DNA of 64,000 nt from JAYWGN01 sp043778255 (GCA_043778255.1 JAYWGN010000022.1:54440-118439); one strand, 5' to 3'. Shown: positions 32,207 through 42,126, counted from the stretch's first letter. Notes: a model not told the origin generated them from the sequence alone. Numbers and translations: made by a program.

Positions 32207-34982
32207 CTTTTTTGGCTTTGGTTTTTTGGCTGTTAAATTTGTAGGTTAGCGTAAGCATCCAATAGCGTCGTAAGGTGTTGTAGTAGTTTTCGGTAAAGGT
32301 GTAGCTAGTAAAGCTTCGTCTAAAACCTCTGTTTTGGTTAAGTACATCGTTCAAACTTGCAGCTATGGTAAATGTATTTTTAATTATTTCTCTATCCAAC
32401 CCAATATTCCACAACATAAAGTTATTGTTCTGTGGAAAACGAGGATCTTTTTGCCTCACTTCATAATTCCAATCATTGTTCAAATGTGTTTTTTTAAATA
32501 ACAAACAACTAAAGTTAGCATTACCAGTTATGGACCTAAATTTTGCTGTTGAGTTAGTATTAATAGTTGCCTTGTTTTCATTATTATTAAAGTTAGCATA
32601 GCCCCAAATACTGTACAAATTTTCACCACTTTTATTTTCCTTCCACTTATTTATTTGTAAGCTTAACCCATATATAACAGTGGTATTAGTGTTGGCAAAC
32701 CCATTTATAAAATTATTATTTTTTATATAGTTCAATTGTGGTCCAAGCCCTACATTTAACCCAATTTTTTTTAATTTGAAATTAAAATTGCTGTAAAGCT
32801 CAGCATCGTAATTGCCATTTACATTTATAGTTTTACTTATGGTTCTACCAAAGCTATCAATATTTGAAAAATTTGTAAAGTCATTTTTATGTGTATTAAT
32901 ACCTGCAAATAGGTACATCCCCGAATTTTTTAATACATTGTATTTATTAAAATTTACATTAAAACTATTAGCAAAAGATTGCCTTAATAAAGGATTGCCT
33001 GTAACTATATAAAAGGGGTTAGTGTTGTCCTGTATAGGCTGCAAATCGTTAAGTGAAGGTGCTGCTGTATTACCATTATAATTAAATCGGAAGTTTGCAT
33101 TTTTTTTCATTTTTATACTTAATGATGCACTCGGAAATAAATTAGTAAAAGTATAACTTCTAGTAAAGTTGGTAGTATTATTTAATTGTGTAAATGCATT
33201 TACACCAGCTTTAGCGCCAAAGTTTACCCCAATTTTTTTATAACTATAAGTCAAATTTACACCTGGTGTATGCAAGTTATTTTTTAAGGTAAAGTAATTG
33301 CTAAATTCAGCAGCTATTGTGTTGTATTTGCCACTAGCATCTTTATTGAGGCTTCTACTATTATTATCGTTATAATTATAACCATAAGCATAACTAAGCT
33401 CTGCAGTCCATTTTTTACTAAGTGGCTCGGTGTAGCTTAGTTTGGTACTAAATACATTGTTAGCAATTTCTTTTATTTTTGCCTGGTCAATTGTATCATT
33501 ACTAAATAAATTTCCATTTCTATAAAATTTATTTAAGGAGTACAAAAATCCATCACTGTTTCTTTGCGAAAATGATTTTGATAAATTTACTGATAGTGTT
33601 CTCCGTTTTTTTGCAAATTTATGCAACCATAGCAATGTACCTACTGTAGTTGCATTGGTACTATTGGTAATGTTAGTTCGTGTACTATTATTTATAGGAT
33701 TTACTGTGGTAAAGGTTTCACTATTGCTTCTACTATTAATACTACTTTTTGTTTCGTTGGTTTTTAATGTTACTTTTATGGTGTTTAAAGAGTCTATTTT
33801 TGTTTCAAATAGGCCGTTAACACTATTTCTATATTTGCTTGTAAAGCTACTACCATTATTGCGGTCACTCCAAGTACTATCGGGCAAAAATGTTTTACTA
33901 AACGTGTTACTCTCTGCATTAGTATTTAATTTATTATACCTATAGCCAAAGTTAACCGACTGTTTATCGTTATTCATTTTGTTGCTATAATGCAAACCGC
34001 CATTCCAGTTAGTAGGTATACCATCGCCGTTACCAGCATAAGTATCTTCAAATTCATCATTGTTATTATTACTCCACATCATACCACCATCTTCGCTCAT
34101 ACTCATATTACTGTTACCATCGCCACCGTAGGTTTTGCTTTCGTCCCAGCCAAGGCCAGTGCGGCCAGCATTACTCATTATACCAAATGCTGCCAACTTT
34201 CGTTTACCTTTAAATGCATTTATCATAGCTTGGTTGCTATAATTATCGGGCAAACCACCACTGCCCTCTATTTTGCCAAAGTAGCCATTTTTTTTATTAT
34301 CTTTTAGTTTAAGGTTTATGGTTTTATCTTTTACACCATCATCAATACCAGTAAATGTGGCTTGGTCACTTTTTTTGTCAAATACTTCTACTTTATCTAC
34401 AATGTTTGCTTGCAAGTTTTTTAAGGCAACGCCAGGGTCGTTTCCAAAAAACTCCTCACCATCAACCAATACTTTTTTTACCGTTTCACCCATTGCTTTT
34501 ATTTCGCCATTTCGACCTACTTGTATGCCAGGCAGTTTTTTTAATAATTCCTCCACATTAGCACCATCTCGTACTTTAAAGCTATCGGCAGTATATATCG
34601 TAGTATCGCCTTTTATTTTTATAGGGCTTTGTATTGCCATTACAATTATTTGCTCTAGTACTCTTTTTTTGGTGAGTAGGTAAGCAGTTTTTAATTCGTT
34701 AGTAGCATCTGTAATTTCTATAGTATCTATATAATCGGCAAATTTGGGGTGTGTTATAAGCAAGGTATAATTACCCTTTACTGGTTTAGTAATGGTATAT
34801 GTACCATCGCTTTTAATACGGGTGTAGGCAGTTAATACGGAGTCCTTTACGGCTATTAATGTTACAGTAGCATTTGTTAGTGTGTGAGTGTTAGTAGTAT
34901 CAGTTACTTTGCCAGTAAGGGTTTGGGCTGTTACGGTTTGTAGTAACAATAGGCAAATTAAGGTACCAATAGTTTTTAGCAT
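32181..34982 (-). CDS. TonB-dependent-receptor-like outer membrane protein
   Basis: A 933-residue outer-membrane beta-barrel protein. Signal peptide (ends TVTAQ), a carboxypeptidase-regulatory-like domain (about 20-100, SDGTYTITKPVKGNYTLLI), a plug-like region (about 115-240 with VEELLKKLPGIQVGRNGEI and VLVDGEEFFGNDP), and a long barrel rich in Asn/Ser/Thr ending with aromatic-rich strands. This is the outer-membrane receptor/beta-barrel family of Bacteroidota usually paired with GLPGLI proteins. Ligand unknown. The GLPGLI gene overlaps its 3' end. Confidence 0.85.
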   Translation of the reverse strand: MLKTIGTLICLLLLQTVTAQTLTGKVTDTTNTHTLTNATVTLIAVKDSVLTAYTRIKSDGTYTITKPVKGNYTLLITHPKFADYIDTIEITDATNELKTAYLLTKKRVLEQIIVMAIQSPIKIKGDTTIYTADSFKVRDGANVEELLKKLPGIQVGRNGEIKAMGETVKKVLVDGEEFFGNDPGVALKNLQANIVDKVEVFDKKSDQATFTGIDDGVKDKTINLKLKDNKKNGYFGKIEGSGGLPDNYSNQAMINAFKGKRKLAAFGIMSNAGRTGLGWDESKTYGGDGNSNMSMSEDGGMMWSNNNNDEFEDTYAGNGDGIPTNWNGGLHYSNKMNNDKQSVNFGYRYNKLNTNAESNTFSKTFLPDSTWSDRNNGSSFTSKYRNSVNGLFETKIDSLNTIKVTLKTNETKSSINSRSNSETFTTVNPINNSTRTNITNSTNATTVGTLLWLHKFAKKRRTLSVNLSKSFSQRNSDGFLYSLNKFYRNGNLFSNDTIDQAKIKEIANNVFSTKLSYTEPLSKKWTAELSYAYGYNYNDNNSRSLNKDASGKYNTIAAEFSNYFTLKNNLHTPGVNLTYSYKKIGVNFGAKAGVNAFTQLNNTTNFTRSYTFTNLFPSASLSIKMKKNANFRFNYNGNTAAPSLNDLQPIQDNTNPFYIVTGNPLLRQSFANSFNVNFNKYNVLKNSGMYLFAGINTHKNDFTNFSNIDSFGRTISKTINVNGNYDAELYSNFNFKLKKIGLNVGLGPQLNYIKNNNFINGFANTNTTVIYGLSLQINKWKENKSGENLYSIWGYANFNNNENKATINTNSTAKFRSITGNANFSCLLFKKTHLNNDWNYEVRQKDPRFPQNNNFMLWNIGLDREIIKNTFTIAASLNDVLNQNRGFRRSFTSYTFTENYYNTLRRYWMLTLTYKFNSQKTKAKKDETINVKK

Positions 34983-35085
34983 AAAGCTTTATTTAGTTAT
35001 ATTATAGTATGAAAGTAATACATTATTACGAAACTATCGTAATTTGTTTAACATTTTATTTATAATTATTTGTTAAACCCTACAG

Positions 35086-35595
35086 TTACAATAACCCAGT
35101 GCTTAATACACCACCACCTAATATTTTTGCATATTGTGCTTTTTCATTTCCATAGCCTTCATCGGGTATCAAGTTTGCTTTATTGGCAGCTGCTGTAGTA
35201 GCCAACTCATCACATTGGTTATTATATTCATTATCAGCATGGCCTTTTACCCATACAAATGCTATATTATGTTGCTTAGCAAGTAAGTGATAAGTAAGCC
35301 AGAGGTCAGGGTTTTTTTTATCGCCTTTAAAGTTTGTTTTAAGCCAAGTTGCTAACCAACCTTTGCTTACACTGTTTACAATATATTGGCTATCACTATA
35401 TATTGTAATATCCAAATTAGGCTTGGTAAGCAGTTGCAATGCAGCTATTACTGCCATTAATTCCATACGGTTATTAGTTGTATGTAGGTAGCCTTGTGCT
35501 ATACTTTTTTTATGGTTTTTGTAAAATAGTATTGCTCCATAGCCACCTGCACCAGGGTTGCCAATACATGCTCCATCGGTATATATTGTTACCAT
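35086..35595 (-). CDS. rnhA: Ribonuclease HI
   Basis: A 169-residue RNase HI cleaving RNA in RNA:DNA hybrids. Catalytic carboxylates are visible in IYTDGACIGNPGAGG, NNRMELMAVIAAL, IYSDSQYIVNSV and VKGHADNEYNNQCDELA. Length is normal. It begins 10 nt downstream of the YiiX-like gene, probably in one transcript. Confidence 0.93.
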   Translation of the reverse strand: MVTIYTDGACIGNPGAGGYGAILFYKNHKKSIAQGYLHTTNNRMELMAVIAALQLLTKPNLDITIYSDSQYIVNSVSKGWLATWLKTNFKGDKKNPDLWLTYHLLAKQHNIAFVWVKGHADNEYNNQCDELATTAAANKANLIPDEGYGNEKAQYAKILGGGVLSTGLL

Positions 35596-35605
35596 AATTG
35601 TAGTA

Positions 35606-36316
35606 TTAATATTCTCGCCCTGTTTTATAAGTACCCTCCATTATTTTTTTGGTAAATGCATTTAAGTACATATTATCCAAGGTAATTACAGGGTATTTTT
35701 TAAAATCAATATTGTTGCTACTCAAGTATTTTTTTACCCCTATTACTTTTGTACTATCTATTATATACCTTGCTATGGTATACTTATTTGCAGTTGCTTT
35801 CTCCAACGATTTTGTAATTAACTCCGAACAGTATTGGGCACTATCATCGGCAAAGTTAAATTGCATATCAAACCTAGTTTTGTTGTGCTGGTAGTTAAGT
35901 ACGGTATCGAGTATAGCATTTTTTAAAGTATTATCAAATGAAAATCTATACACTGCTACGGCCATATTTTTGGTAGGTGTTATAAAGCTATCTAAGTTTT
36001 CGAGCCTTATTGTATCGTCTCTTAACAGCTTTTTACTTTCGGGGTTTATATTATATACCATAGGTACGCCATCTACTATTTTTATTAATCCTACATGGCT
36101 GTACTTTCTTTCCTTTGGCGATATATCTCTCAATATTTCACTCATTATATCGTTACCCATTCGTAGTATTAAGTCACCATTTTCTACATTTTTCTTTACG
36201 TCGGCAATTATAGTATTATTGTTAATTACTATAGTTTCTTGCTTACTCAAAGGCTTATTGGTACAGCTTATAATAGTGGTAATGGTAAGTAGTAGTAATA
36301 TTAATGTGGGCTTCAT
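35606..36316 (-). CDS. YiiX/YebB-like papain-fold lipoprotein
   Basis: A 236-residue lipoprotein (lipobox-like TIISC at about residue 18) of the permuted NlpC/P60 (YiiX/YebB) group. The catalytic His lies in RKYSHVGLIK (about residue 80) and the Cys in AQYCSELITKSL (about residue 165); NGDLILRMGND precedes them as in the family. Substrates may be peptides, amides or lipids. Its promoter-like TACATTTG lies 31 nt upstream, and rnhA follows closely. Confidence 0.8.
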   Translation of the reverse strand: MKPTLILLLLTITTIISCTNKPLSKQETIVINNNTIIADVKKNVENGDLILRMGNDIMSEILRDISPKERKYSHVGLIKIVDGVPMVYNINPESKKLLRDDTIRLENLDSFITPTKNMAVAVYRFSFDNTLKNAILDTVLNYQHNKTRFDMQFNFADDSAQYCSELITKSLEKATANKYTIARYIIDSTKVIGVKKYLSSNNIDFKKYPVITLDNMYLNAFTKKIMEGTYKTGREY

Positions 36317-36347
36317 TTGGAGATTTTATGGGTATAATTATAGTGTA

Positions 36348-36355
36348 CAAATGTA
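36348..36355 (-). promoter_or_regulatory. -7 element of the YiiX-like gene
   Basis: Minus strand TACATTTG matches TAnnTTTG, 31 nt upstream of the ATG at 36316. Confidence 0.45.
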
Positions 36356-36365
36356 CATCATTAAA

Positions 36366-36390
36366 AACGCCTCACTTTAAATGAGGCGTT
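36366..36390. terminator. Hairpin terminator downstream of the anchor-J gene
   Basis: AACGCCTCA and TGAGGCGTT form a perfect 9-bp stem with a 7-nt loop; A/T runs on both sides. It terminates the minus-strand choice-of-anchor-J operon just before the YiiX promoter. Confidence 0.75.
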
Positions 36391-36428
36391 ATTAATATTG
36401 AAAATAAAAATTATAATGTTCAATTATA

Positions 36429-37190
36429 TTAGTTTGATTTAAACTCTAGCTTATCAATACCTATTAATGAAGTACCAACTGTACCACTCAATCCACCATC
36501 GGTTGCCAAAAATCTAAATGCAAATCGTGCTTTGGTAGGTGCAGCTAAACCAGCAATTACAATTGTTTTCAACGTCCATACTTGTGGGTAACCTAAAGGA
36601 GCAGCAGTAGCTGCATTATTAGCATAAGTTGGGTTCATTTCTAATAACAATCTTGTAAACTTACCAAAATCAGTAGCATTAACGCCACAATCACTACTGC
36701 CATCTACAAAGTTAGCTCTTACTTGCATGTTATCTTTTGCAAAGTTGTTCCAATCCGAATCATCCATTGCTCTTGTATAAAATGAAAGTACGTCACCATT
36801 TTTAACGGTTGTTTGTGGGCTTATTAACCAGCAGTTAATATTACCTCTATCATTAACACTTGTAGCATCCGCCGATATAAAGTCATAAGGAGTTTGAGAA
36901 GCTGAGTAAGCTGGCATACCTATTACTTTTCCAGCTTTGTTACCACCTAAGTTATTTTCATATCGTCCTTGCCTCCAAGCAGATGCTCCAGCAGGGTCGC
37001 TATTGTTTTTTATTAACCAACCTTTTGCGGCAATGTCGCCTACATTATCAAACTCTTCGCTAAATGAGTTGGTAGCAACTACAGCAGCTTTTGGAGTTGG
37101 GTCAGGTGCTACATCTTTTTTACAGCTTACAATGGCTATACTTGTAAACAATAATGCTGTTACACTTAATGCAAATATATTTTTTTTCAT
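36429..37190 (-). CDS. Choice-of-anchor-J domain lipoprotein
   Basis: A 253-residue exported protein with lipobox IVSC (about residue 23) and a choice-of-anchor-J (MAM-like beta sandwich) domain starting FSEEFDNVGDIAAKGW and continuing with NCWLISPQTTVKNGDVLSFYTR and RLLLEMNP. These domains bind glycans or surfaces; the precise role is unknown. It is a paralogue of the gene directly upstream, 26 nt away, and both end in IDKLEFKS/IDKVEFKS. Confidence 0.85.
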   Translation of the reverse strand: MKKNIFALSVTALLFTSIAIVSCKKDVAPDPTPKAAVVATNSFSEEFDNVGDIAAKGWLIKNNSDPAGASAWRQGRYENNLGGNKAGKVIGMPAYSASQTPYDFISADATSVNDRGNINCWLISPQTTVKNGDVLSFYTRAMDDSDWNNFAKDNMQVRANFVDGSSDCGVNATDFGKFTRLLLEMNPTYANNAATAAPLGYPQVWTLKTIVIAGLAAPTKARFAFRFLATDGGLSGTVGTSLIGIDKLEFKSN

Positions 37191-37216
37191 AATTATTTTT
37201 TTAATTTTTTTTTATA

Positions 37217-38038
37217 TTAATATCCAGCACTTTTAAATTCTACTTTATCAATACCTACACCAGTACCAAATCCATCGTTACCACCCTTGTATACATAATA
37301 CCTAAATGCAAAACGTGATACAATTGGTGCATTTAAACCACTAACGGTTGCCTCAAACCTTGTCCACGATACAGGATAAGCTTGCAATGTAGTAGCAGGT
37401 GTAAAAGGTCGCATATCAATTAAGCTATTACCCGTTGGATTTTTGTGCCACTCGTACAAAAATGGGTTAATGTCTAATATGGTGTTATTGAAATTACCAG
37501 GATTATCATAAGCAGCCGATGGGCTAGCTATATTATCGAAAGTAGCTTGTACCGAACCTACAAGTAAATCGTCGCCGTAGCTATTAATACGTACTTGTAA
37601 CCTATTGCCAAAGTCAGTAGTATCGGTACCACCACCAAATACTTTTTGTGAACGGGTAAAGAAAATTATTTTATCACCATTTTTAATTAGTCTACTTGGC
37701 GATATTAGCCAATTACTAATTACACCTTTGGCAGCTGTAGTGCCTAGGTAAGATGCACCAATAAACCCTACATACGAACCTTGCTGAGAAAAGGCGTTAA
37801 ATAAAGGAGCTAATGCATCGCCACCATTTTGCCATATTCCACCACCTTGTGGTACACTATTATTTATAATTTTCCAACCTCTTGCAAATGCAGCAGAAGA
37901 TGAGTCAAACTCTTCGCTAAATGATTGGTTAGGACTAGGCGGTGTGTTGCGCAAAAACGAGTCGTCTTTACATGATTGAAGTAGTGTAGTTACTACTAAG
38001 AAAGCCATTAAAAGTTTAGGTAGATTTAAAATTCTCAT
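37217..38038 (-). CDS. Choice-of-anchor-J domain lipoprotein (paralogue)
   Basis: A 273-residue exported protein with lipobox LQSC (about residue 23) and a choice-of-anchor-J domain: SFSEEFDSSSAAFARGWKI, ISNWLISPSRLIKNGDKIIFFTR, ILDINPF and the shared ending GVGIDKVEFKS. It is the first gene of a two-gene unit with its paralogue and looks like a tandem duplication followed by divergence. Surface-exposed on one of the envelope membranes by inference; ligand unknown. Confidence 0.85.
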   Translation of the reverse strand: MRILNLPKLLMAFLVVTTLLQSCKDDSFLRNTPPSPNQSFSEEFDSSSAAFARGWKIINNSVPQGGGIWQNGGDALAPLFNAFSQQGSYVGFIGASYLGTTAAKGVISNWLISPSRLIKNGDKIIFFTRSQKVFGGGTDTTDFGNRLQVRINSYGDDLLVGSVQATFDNIASPSAAYDNPGNFNNTILDINPFLYEWHKNPTGNSLIDMRPFTPATTLQAYPVSWTRFEATVSGLNAPIVSRFAFRYYVYKGGNDGFGTGVGIDKVEFKSAGY

Positions 38039-38123
38039 AATTATTTGCTTGGTTAATTAACTATTTGTTACGAAAGTACATATTTTTATTAAAACAGTAA
38101 AAAAAATTATAAATATTTGTTAA

Positions 38124-39749
38124 TTACACCTGCATAACTCCTGTTTTAAAACTTTCGGTAATAGGGCTATGGTTGGCACAATGCAAACATTGGGTTATAA
38201 TTTTTCGTGTATGGCGAGGGTCTATTATTTCATCAACCCACAGCCTTGCTGCTGCATAGTAAGGAGTAGTTTGCTCTTCATAACGCTGCTTTATAGTACT
38301 CAATAATTCTTGCTCTTTTTCGGTCGTTATAGTTTCGCCCTTATTTTGTAGCGAAGCTACTTGTATTTGCAACAATGTTTTGGCGGCTTGGTCGCCACCC
38401 ATTACTGCTATTTTGGCCGTAGGCCAGGCAAATATAAACCTTGGGTCGTATGCCTTGCCACACATGGCATAGTTGCCTGCACCGTAGGAGTTACCAATAA
38501 TTATGGTAAACTTTGGCACTATACTATTGGCTACAGCATTTACTAATTTAGCCCCATCTTTAGTAATGCCGCTATGTTCACTTTTGGTACCTACCATAAA
38601 GCCTGTAACATCTTGCAAAAATAATAGGGGAATTTTTTTTTGGTTACAGTTCATAATAAACCTTGCGGCTTTATCGGCACTATCACCATATATTACGCCA
38701 CCAATTTGCATTTCGCCTTTGGCGTTTTTTACTATTATACGTTGGTTAGCTACTATACCAATTGCCCACCCATTGAGGGTTGCAGTGCCACATACAATTG
38801 TTTTGCCGTAGTCTTTTTTAAATTCATCGAGGCTATTATCATCCACTATTTGGTTTATAATATCTACTACATTGTAAGGCTTTGCATTGTTAGCAGGAAA
38901 GTATTTTACAATATCATTTTCGTTTTTGGTATAGCTAAATGTACCTTTTGCAAAGCCAGCCAAATGGGGCTGAGCTATTTTTGCTACCAATCTTTTTACT
39001 TGATCCAAACATGCCTGTTCGGTATCAAATTTATAATCGGCAATACCACTTATTTCGGTGTGTGTGGCTGCACCACCAAGGGTTTCGGCATCCGCATCTT
39101 CGCCTACTGCGGCTTTTACAAGGTATGGCCCAGCCAAAAAAATGGAGCCACTACCAGTAACCATCAATGTTTCGTCGCTCATAATAGGTAGATAAGCACC
39201 ACCGGCTACACATGCTCCCATTACAGCTGCTATTTGTGTAATGCCAGCTGCACTCATTTTAGCATTGTTTCTAAACATACGACCAAAGTGTTCCTTATCA
39301 GGAAAAATTTCATCTTGCATAGGTAAAAAAACACCAGCACTATCTACCAAATATATTACGGGCAAATTGTTCTCCATTGCTATTTCTTGCATTCGCAAAT
39401 TCTTTTTTGCCGTTATAGGAAACCAAGCACCAGCCTTTACCGTTTGGTCGTTAGCCACTATAACACAAGTGTGGCCACTAACTGTACCAATACCGCTAAC
39501 AGTGCCACCTGCAGGGCATCCACCATACTCAGCATACATGCCAAAGCCTACAAAGGAGCCAATTTCCATAAAGTTACTTCCTTTATCAATCAAATAATCT
39601 ATCCTCTCTCGGGGTGTAAGTTTATTTTTTTGGTGTTGTTTTTCTATGGCTTTTTTGCCACCACCTTCTTTTATTTTTTCAATTAATTTGTTAGTGGCTG
39701 CTACTTGCAGCAGTAGTACATCTTCGTTTTTGTTGTGTTCTAAGTTCAT
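38124..39749 (-). CDS. Acyl-CoA carboxylase carboxyltransferase (beta) subunit
   Basis: A 541-residue carboxyltransferase of biotin-dependent acyl-CoA carboxylases of the propionyl- or methylcrotonyl-CoA type. Typical segments: KNKLTPRERIDYLIDKGSNFMEIG, GGCPAGGTVSGIGTVSG, VYLVDSAGVFLPMQDEIFPD, MGACVAGGAYLPIMSD and a C-terminal GNSYGAGNYAMCGKAYDPRF. The LVDSAGVFLPMQ stretch favours the methylcrotonyl-CoA subclass, but the alpha (biotin) subunit gene is not in the window, so the substrate stays open. Confidence 0.9.
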   Translation of the reverse strand: MNLEHNKNEDVLLLQVAATNKLIEKIKEGGGKKAIEKQHQKNKLTPRERIDYLIDKGSNFMEIGSFVGFGMYAEYGGCPAGGTVSGIGTVSGHTCVIVANDQTVKAGAWFPITAKKNLRMQEIAMENNLPVIYLVDSAGVFLPMQDEIFPDKEHFGRMFRNNAKMSAAGITQIAAVMGACVAGGAYLPIMSDETLMVTGSGSIFLAGPYLVKAAVGEDADAETLGGAATHTEISGIADYKFDTEQACLDQVKRLVAKIAQPHLAGFAKGTFSYTKNENDIVKYFPANNAKPYNVVDIINQIVDDNSLDEFKKDYGKTIVCGTATLNGWAIGIVANQRIIVKNAKGEMQIGGVIYGDSADKAARFIMNCNQKKIPLLFLQDVTGFMVGTKSEHSGITKDGAKLVNAVANSIVPKFTIIIGNSYGAGNYAMCGKAYDPRFIFAWPTAKIAVMGGDQAAKTLLQIQVASLQNKGETITTEKEQELLSTIKQRYEEQTTPYYAAARLWVDEIIDPRHTRKIITQCLHCANHSPITESFKTGVMQV

Positions 39750-39826
39750 GTTATTTTAATTAATAATGAATAATTAAAAATTAATATATATTTTATCGCT
39801 TCTCTCAAAAAGTTATTGTTAGCAAA

Positions 39827-40091
39827 TTTTTACATTCAAAGTTTTACATTTTAAGTTTTACATTTTACATTTTAATTTTTACATTTTACATTTTAAGTTT
39901 TACATTTTACATTTTAAGTTTTACATTCAAAGCATCTGTTTATTTATGTATCGCAAAGGTTCGCAAAGTATTACGCAAAGGTTCGCAAAGTTTTACATTT
40001 TACATTTTAAGTTTTACATTCAAAATTTTACATTTTACATTTTACATTTTACATTTTAAGTTTTACATTCAAAATTTTACATTTTACATTT
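39827..40091. repeat. Satellite-like array of 8-bp TTTTACAT units
   Basis: The stretch consists almost wholly of TTTTACAT, TTTTAAGT and TTCAAAGT-like octamers. It is interrupted at 39951-39990 by a block made of CGCAAAGGTT-type units repeated about four times. It fills most of the 376-nt gap between ggt and the carboxylase gene; no gene is seen in it. Confidence 0.9.
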
Positions 40092-40125
40092 CCTTAATGC
40101 CTCCTTTTGGGCAATAGAGGCTCTC

Positions 40126-41853
40126 CTAATTTCCCTCCGCAGCATCATCACCTCTTTTATCGGCCGCAATTTCAATTTTATTTTTGCCTACTATTTTAAT
40201 TACTTCTGTACGGCCTATTGGGCCACGTGGCGTTATTTTATAACCCATTTTTACTAATGCAGTTAGGGTTGTTTGTGGTATTTCTTTTTCTACAAATACT
40301 TCATCGGGCAGCCATTGGTGGTGAAACTTTGGATTATTAACCGCTGCTGCTGCCGATTGGTCAAAGGCAGTAATGTTGAGTATAGTTTGCAATACCGATG
40401 TAATAATGGTAGTACCACCTGGTGTACCACATACTATAAATGGTTTACCGTTTTTCAATACAATAGTTGGGGTCATGCTACTCAGCATTCGTTTGCCAGG
40501 TTGTATGCTATTAGCCTCGCCACCTACTGCCCCGTACATATTGGGTACACCTGGTTTTATGCTAAAGTCATCCATTTCATTATTAAGTAAAAAGCCAGCA
40601 CCGCCCACCACAGTTTTGCTACCATAGCCACCATTAAGTGTAGTAGTTACGCTTACCATATTTCCTTGGGCATCTATTATACTTATATGTGTTGTTTGTT
40701 CACTTTCTTTGGGTAGTACACCTGCTAGTATATCGGTACTTTTTTGTGCCCTATGGGGCAAATAATTAGCCATACGTTTGGCAGCATAAGCTTTGCTAGT
40801 TAGGGTTTTAAGCGGTACAGGGTAGTAGTCCATATCGCCCAAGTGTTGAGCACGGTCAGCATAAGCTCTACGTTCTACTTCGGTTATTAATTGTATATAA
40901 CTTGGGCTTAAAAATTGTAATTTTTTCACCTCTCTAGTATCAAGCATATTGAGCATTTGGTTAAGCAATATACCGCCACTACTGGGTGGTGGCATGGTTA
41001 TAATAGTATAATTTTTTTTGTAAGTAAATTGAAGTGGCGTCCGCTCTTTTGCAGTGTAATTTTTTAAATCATTGAGGCTTATAATGCCATTGGCTCTTTG
41101 CATTTCGGCTACTATTAATGCTGCAGTTTCTCCTTCATAAAAGCCTTTGGCTTGTTGCAGTTTTATACGTTCTAAAGTAGCTGCTAACTCGGGTTGTAGC
41201 AGTGTATCGCCAAGTTTCCAATCTGTATTTTTGGTAAATGCTGTTGCTTTGGTATTGTATAGTATAAATTGTTTTTTATTATAGTTCAAATTAGCCGCTT
41301 CGGCCTCAGTAATGCAATAGCCAAACATAGCCAAATCAATGGCTGGTTGCACCAAGGTAGCCCAAGGCAATTTTGCATATTTGTATGTAGCTACTAACCC
41401 TGCTACAGTGCCTGGTACACCAGCAGCTAAGTGTCCATTTTGGCTAAGTTCTGTTTGGGCATTACCTGCCTTATCGAGGTACATATCTCTACTTGCTTTG
41501 CTTGGTGCTTGTTCTCTATAATCAATGGTAATGGCTTTATTTTGCGAAGCACTATACCCTACCATAAACCCACCGCCACCTATATTGCCTGCCCCGGGAT
41601 ATACCACTGCTAAGGCAAACTGTGTAGCTATTGCAGCATCATAAGCATTGCCACCTCGGTTCATTATAGCTACCCCAACTTTGCTGGCCAATGGGTGTGC
41701 TGCTACTACAGCAAGTTTAGTTACAAATTTATTTTTTTGCGATGCATAGTTATAAGGGTTAATGCCATTAGCTACACTTATAATTGATTGTGCTTGTATA
41801 GTTGGAGTAATAGTAATTATAATTAATATGACTGTAAGTAGCCTAGTATGCAT
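40126..41853 (-). CDS. ggt: Gamma-glutamyltransferase
   Basis: A 575-residue periplasmic Ntn-hydrolase that cleaves or transfers gamma-glutamyl groups, mainly from glutathione-like thiols. Signal peptide (ends TIQAQ), GGNAYDAAIATQFALAVV, GNIGGGGFMVGY with the following substrate-binding DYREQAP, autoprocessing nucleophile T387 in SEQTTHISIID, and GGYGSKTVV. The motif PPPSSGGILLNQMLN is also typical. Normal length, catalytic residues all present. Single gene with a satellite-like array downstream. Confidence 0.94.
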   Translation of the reverse strand: MHTRLLTVILIIITITPTIQAQSIISVANGINPYNYASQKNKFVTKLAVVAAHPLASKVGVAIMNRGGNAYDAAIATQFALAVVYPGAGNIGGGGFMVGYSASQNKAITIDYREQAPSKASRDMYLDKAGNAQTELSQNGHLAAGVPGTVAGLVATYKYAKLPWATLVQPAIDLAMFGYCITEAEAANLNYNKKQFILYNTKATAFTKNTDWKLGDTLLQPELAATLERIKLQQAKGFYEGETAALIVAEMQRANGIISLNDLKNYTAKERTPLQFTYKKNYTIITMPPPSSGGILLNQMLNMLDTREVKKLQFLSPSYIQLITEVERRAYADRAQHLGDMDYYPVPLKTLTSKAYAAKRMANYLPHRAQKSTDILAGVLPKESEQTTHISIIDAQGNMVSVTTTLNGGYGSKTVVGGAGFLLNNEMDDFSIKPGVPNMYGAVGGEANSIQPGKRMLSSMTPTIVLKNGKPFIVCGTPGGTTIITSVLQTILNITAFDQSAAAAVNNPKFHHQWLPDEVFVEKEIPQTTLTALVKMGYKITPRGPIGRTEVIKIVGKNKIEIAADKRGDDAAEGN

Positions 41854-41992
41854 TTTATATTATTTGTTATTTGTGTAAAACTAAAGTATTTTTTGGTAGC
41901 AAAAATGTAGGAAAAATATACATTTTTATACCAGCCATATACCACATATAGCCCAAAACCGACCACTTATACGTAAAAAGTGACATGGAGTA

Positions 41993-42015
41993 GCTACTAT
42001 TCAAATATTAGTAGC
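41993..42015. repeat. Inverted repeat upstream of the toxin-antitoxin pair
   Basis: GCTACTA and TAGTAGC are perfect 7-nt arms around a 9-nt AT-rich loop. It lies in the 272-nt gap between ggt and the antitoxin gene, which holds no other gene. Confidence 0.5.
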
Positions 42016-42071
42016 AAGGCATTGAACGACTTGCTAAAATTCAACGAACATTAAGTTTGACAAACTATTTA

Positions 42072-42102
42072 TTGCAAAGGTGAACGATTTAAAGTAACTT
42101 TG
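42072..42102 (+). promoter_or_regulatory. Promoter of the VapBC-like pair
   Basis: TTG at 42072-42074, 20 nt, then TAACTTTG (42095-42102), close to the Bacteroidota consensus; the antitoxin ATG is 24 nt downstream. Confidence 0.55.
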
Positions 42103-42126
42103 AACTCTTAAATAAAACTAAATACA

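Noticed and set aside
38361..39686. Several plus-strand frames opposite the carboxylase beta gene
   Set aside because: Shadows of a well-conserved minus-strand gene; no motifs of their own.
39827..40091. CRISPR array
   Set aside because: The repeats are contiguous octamers without unique spacers of fixed length, and no cas gene is in the window.
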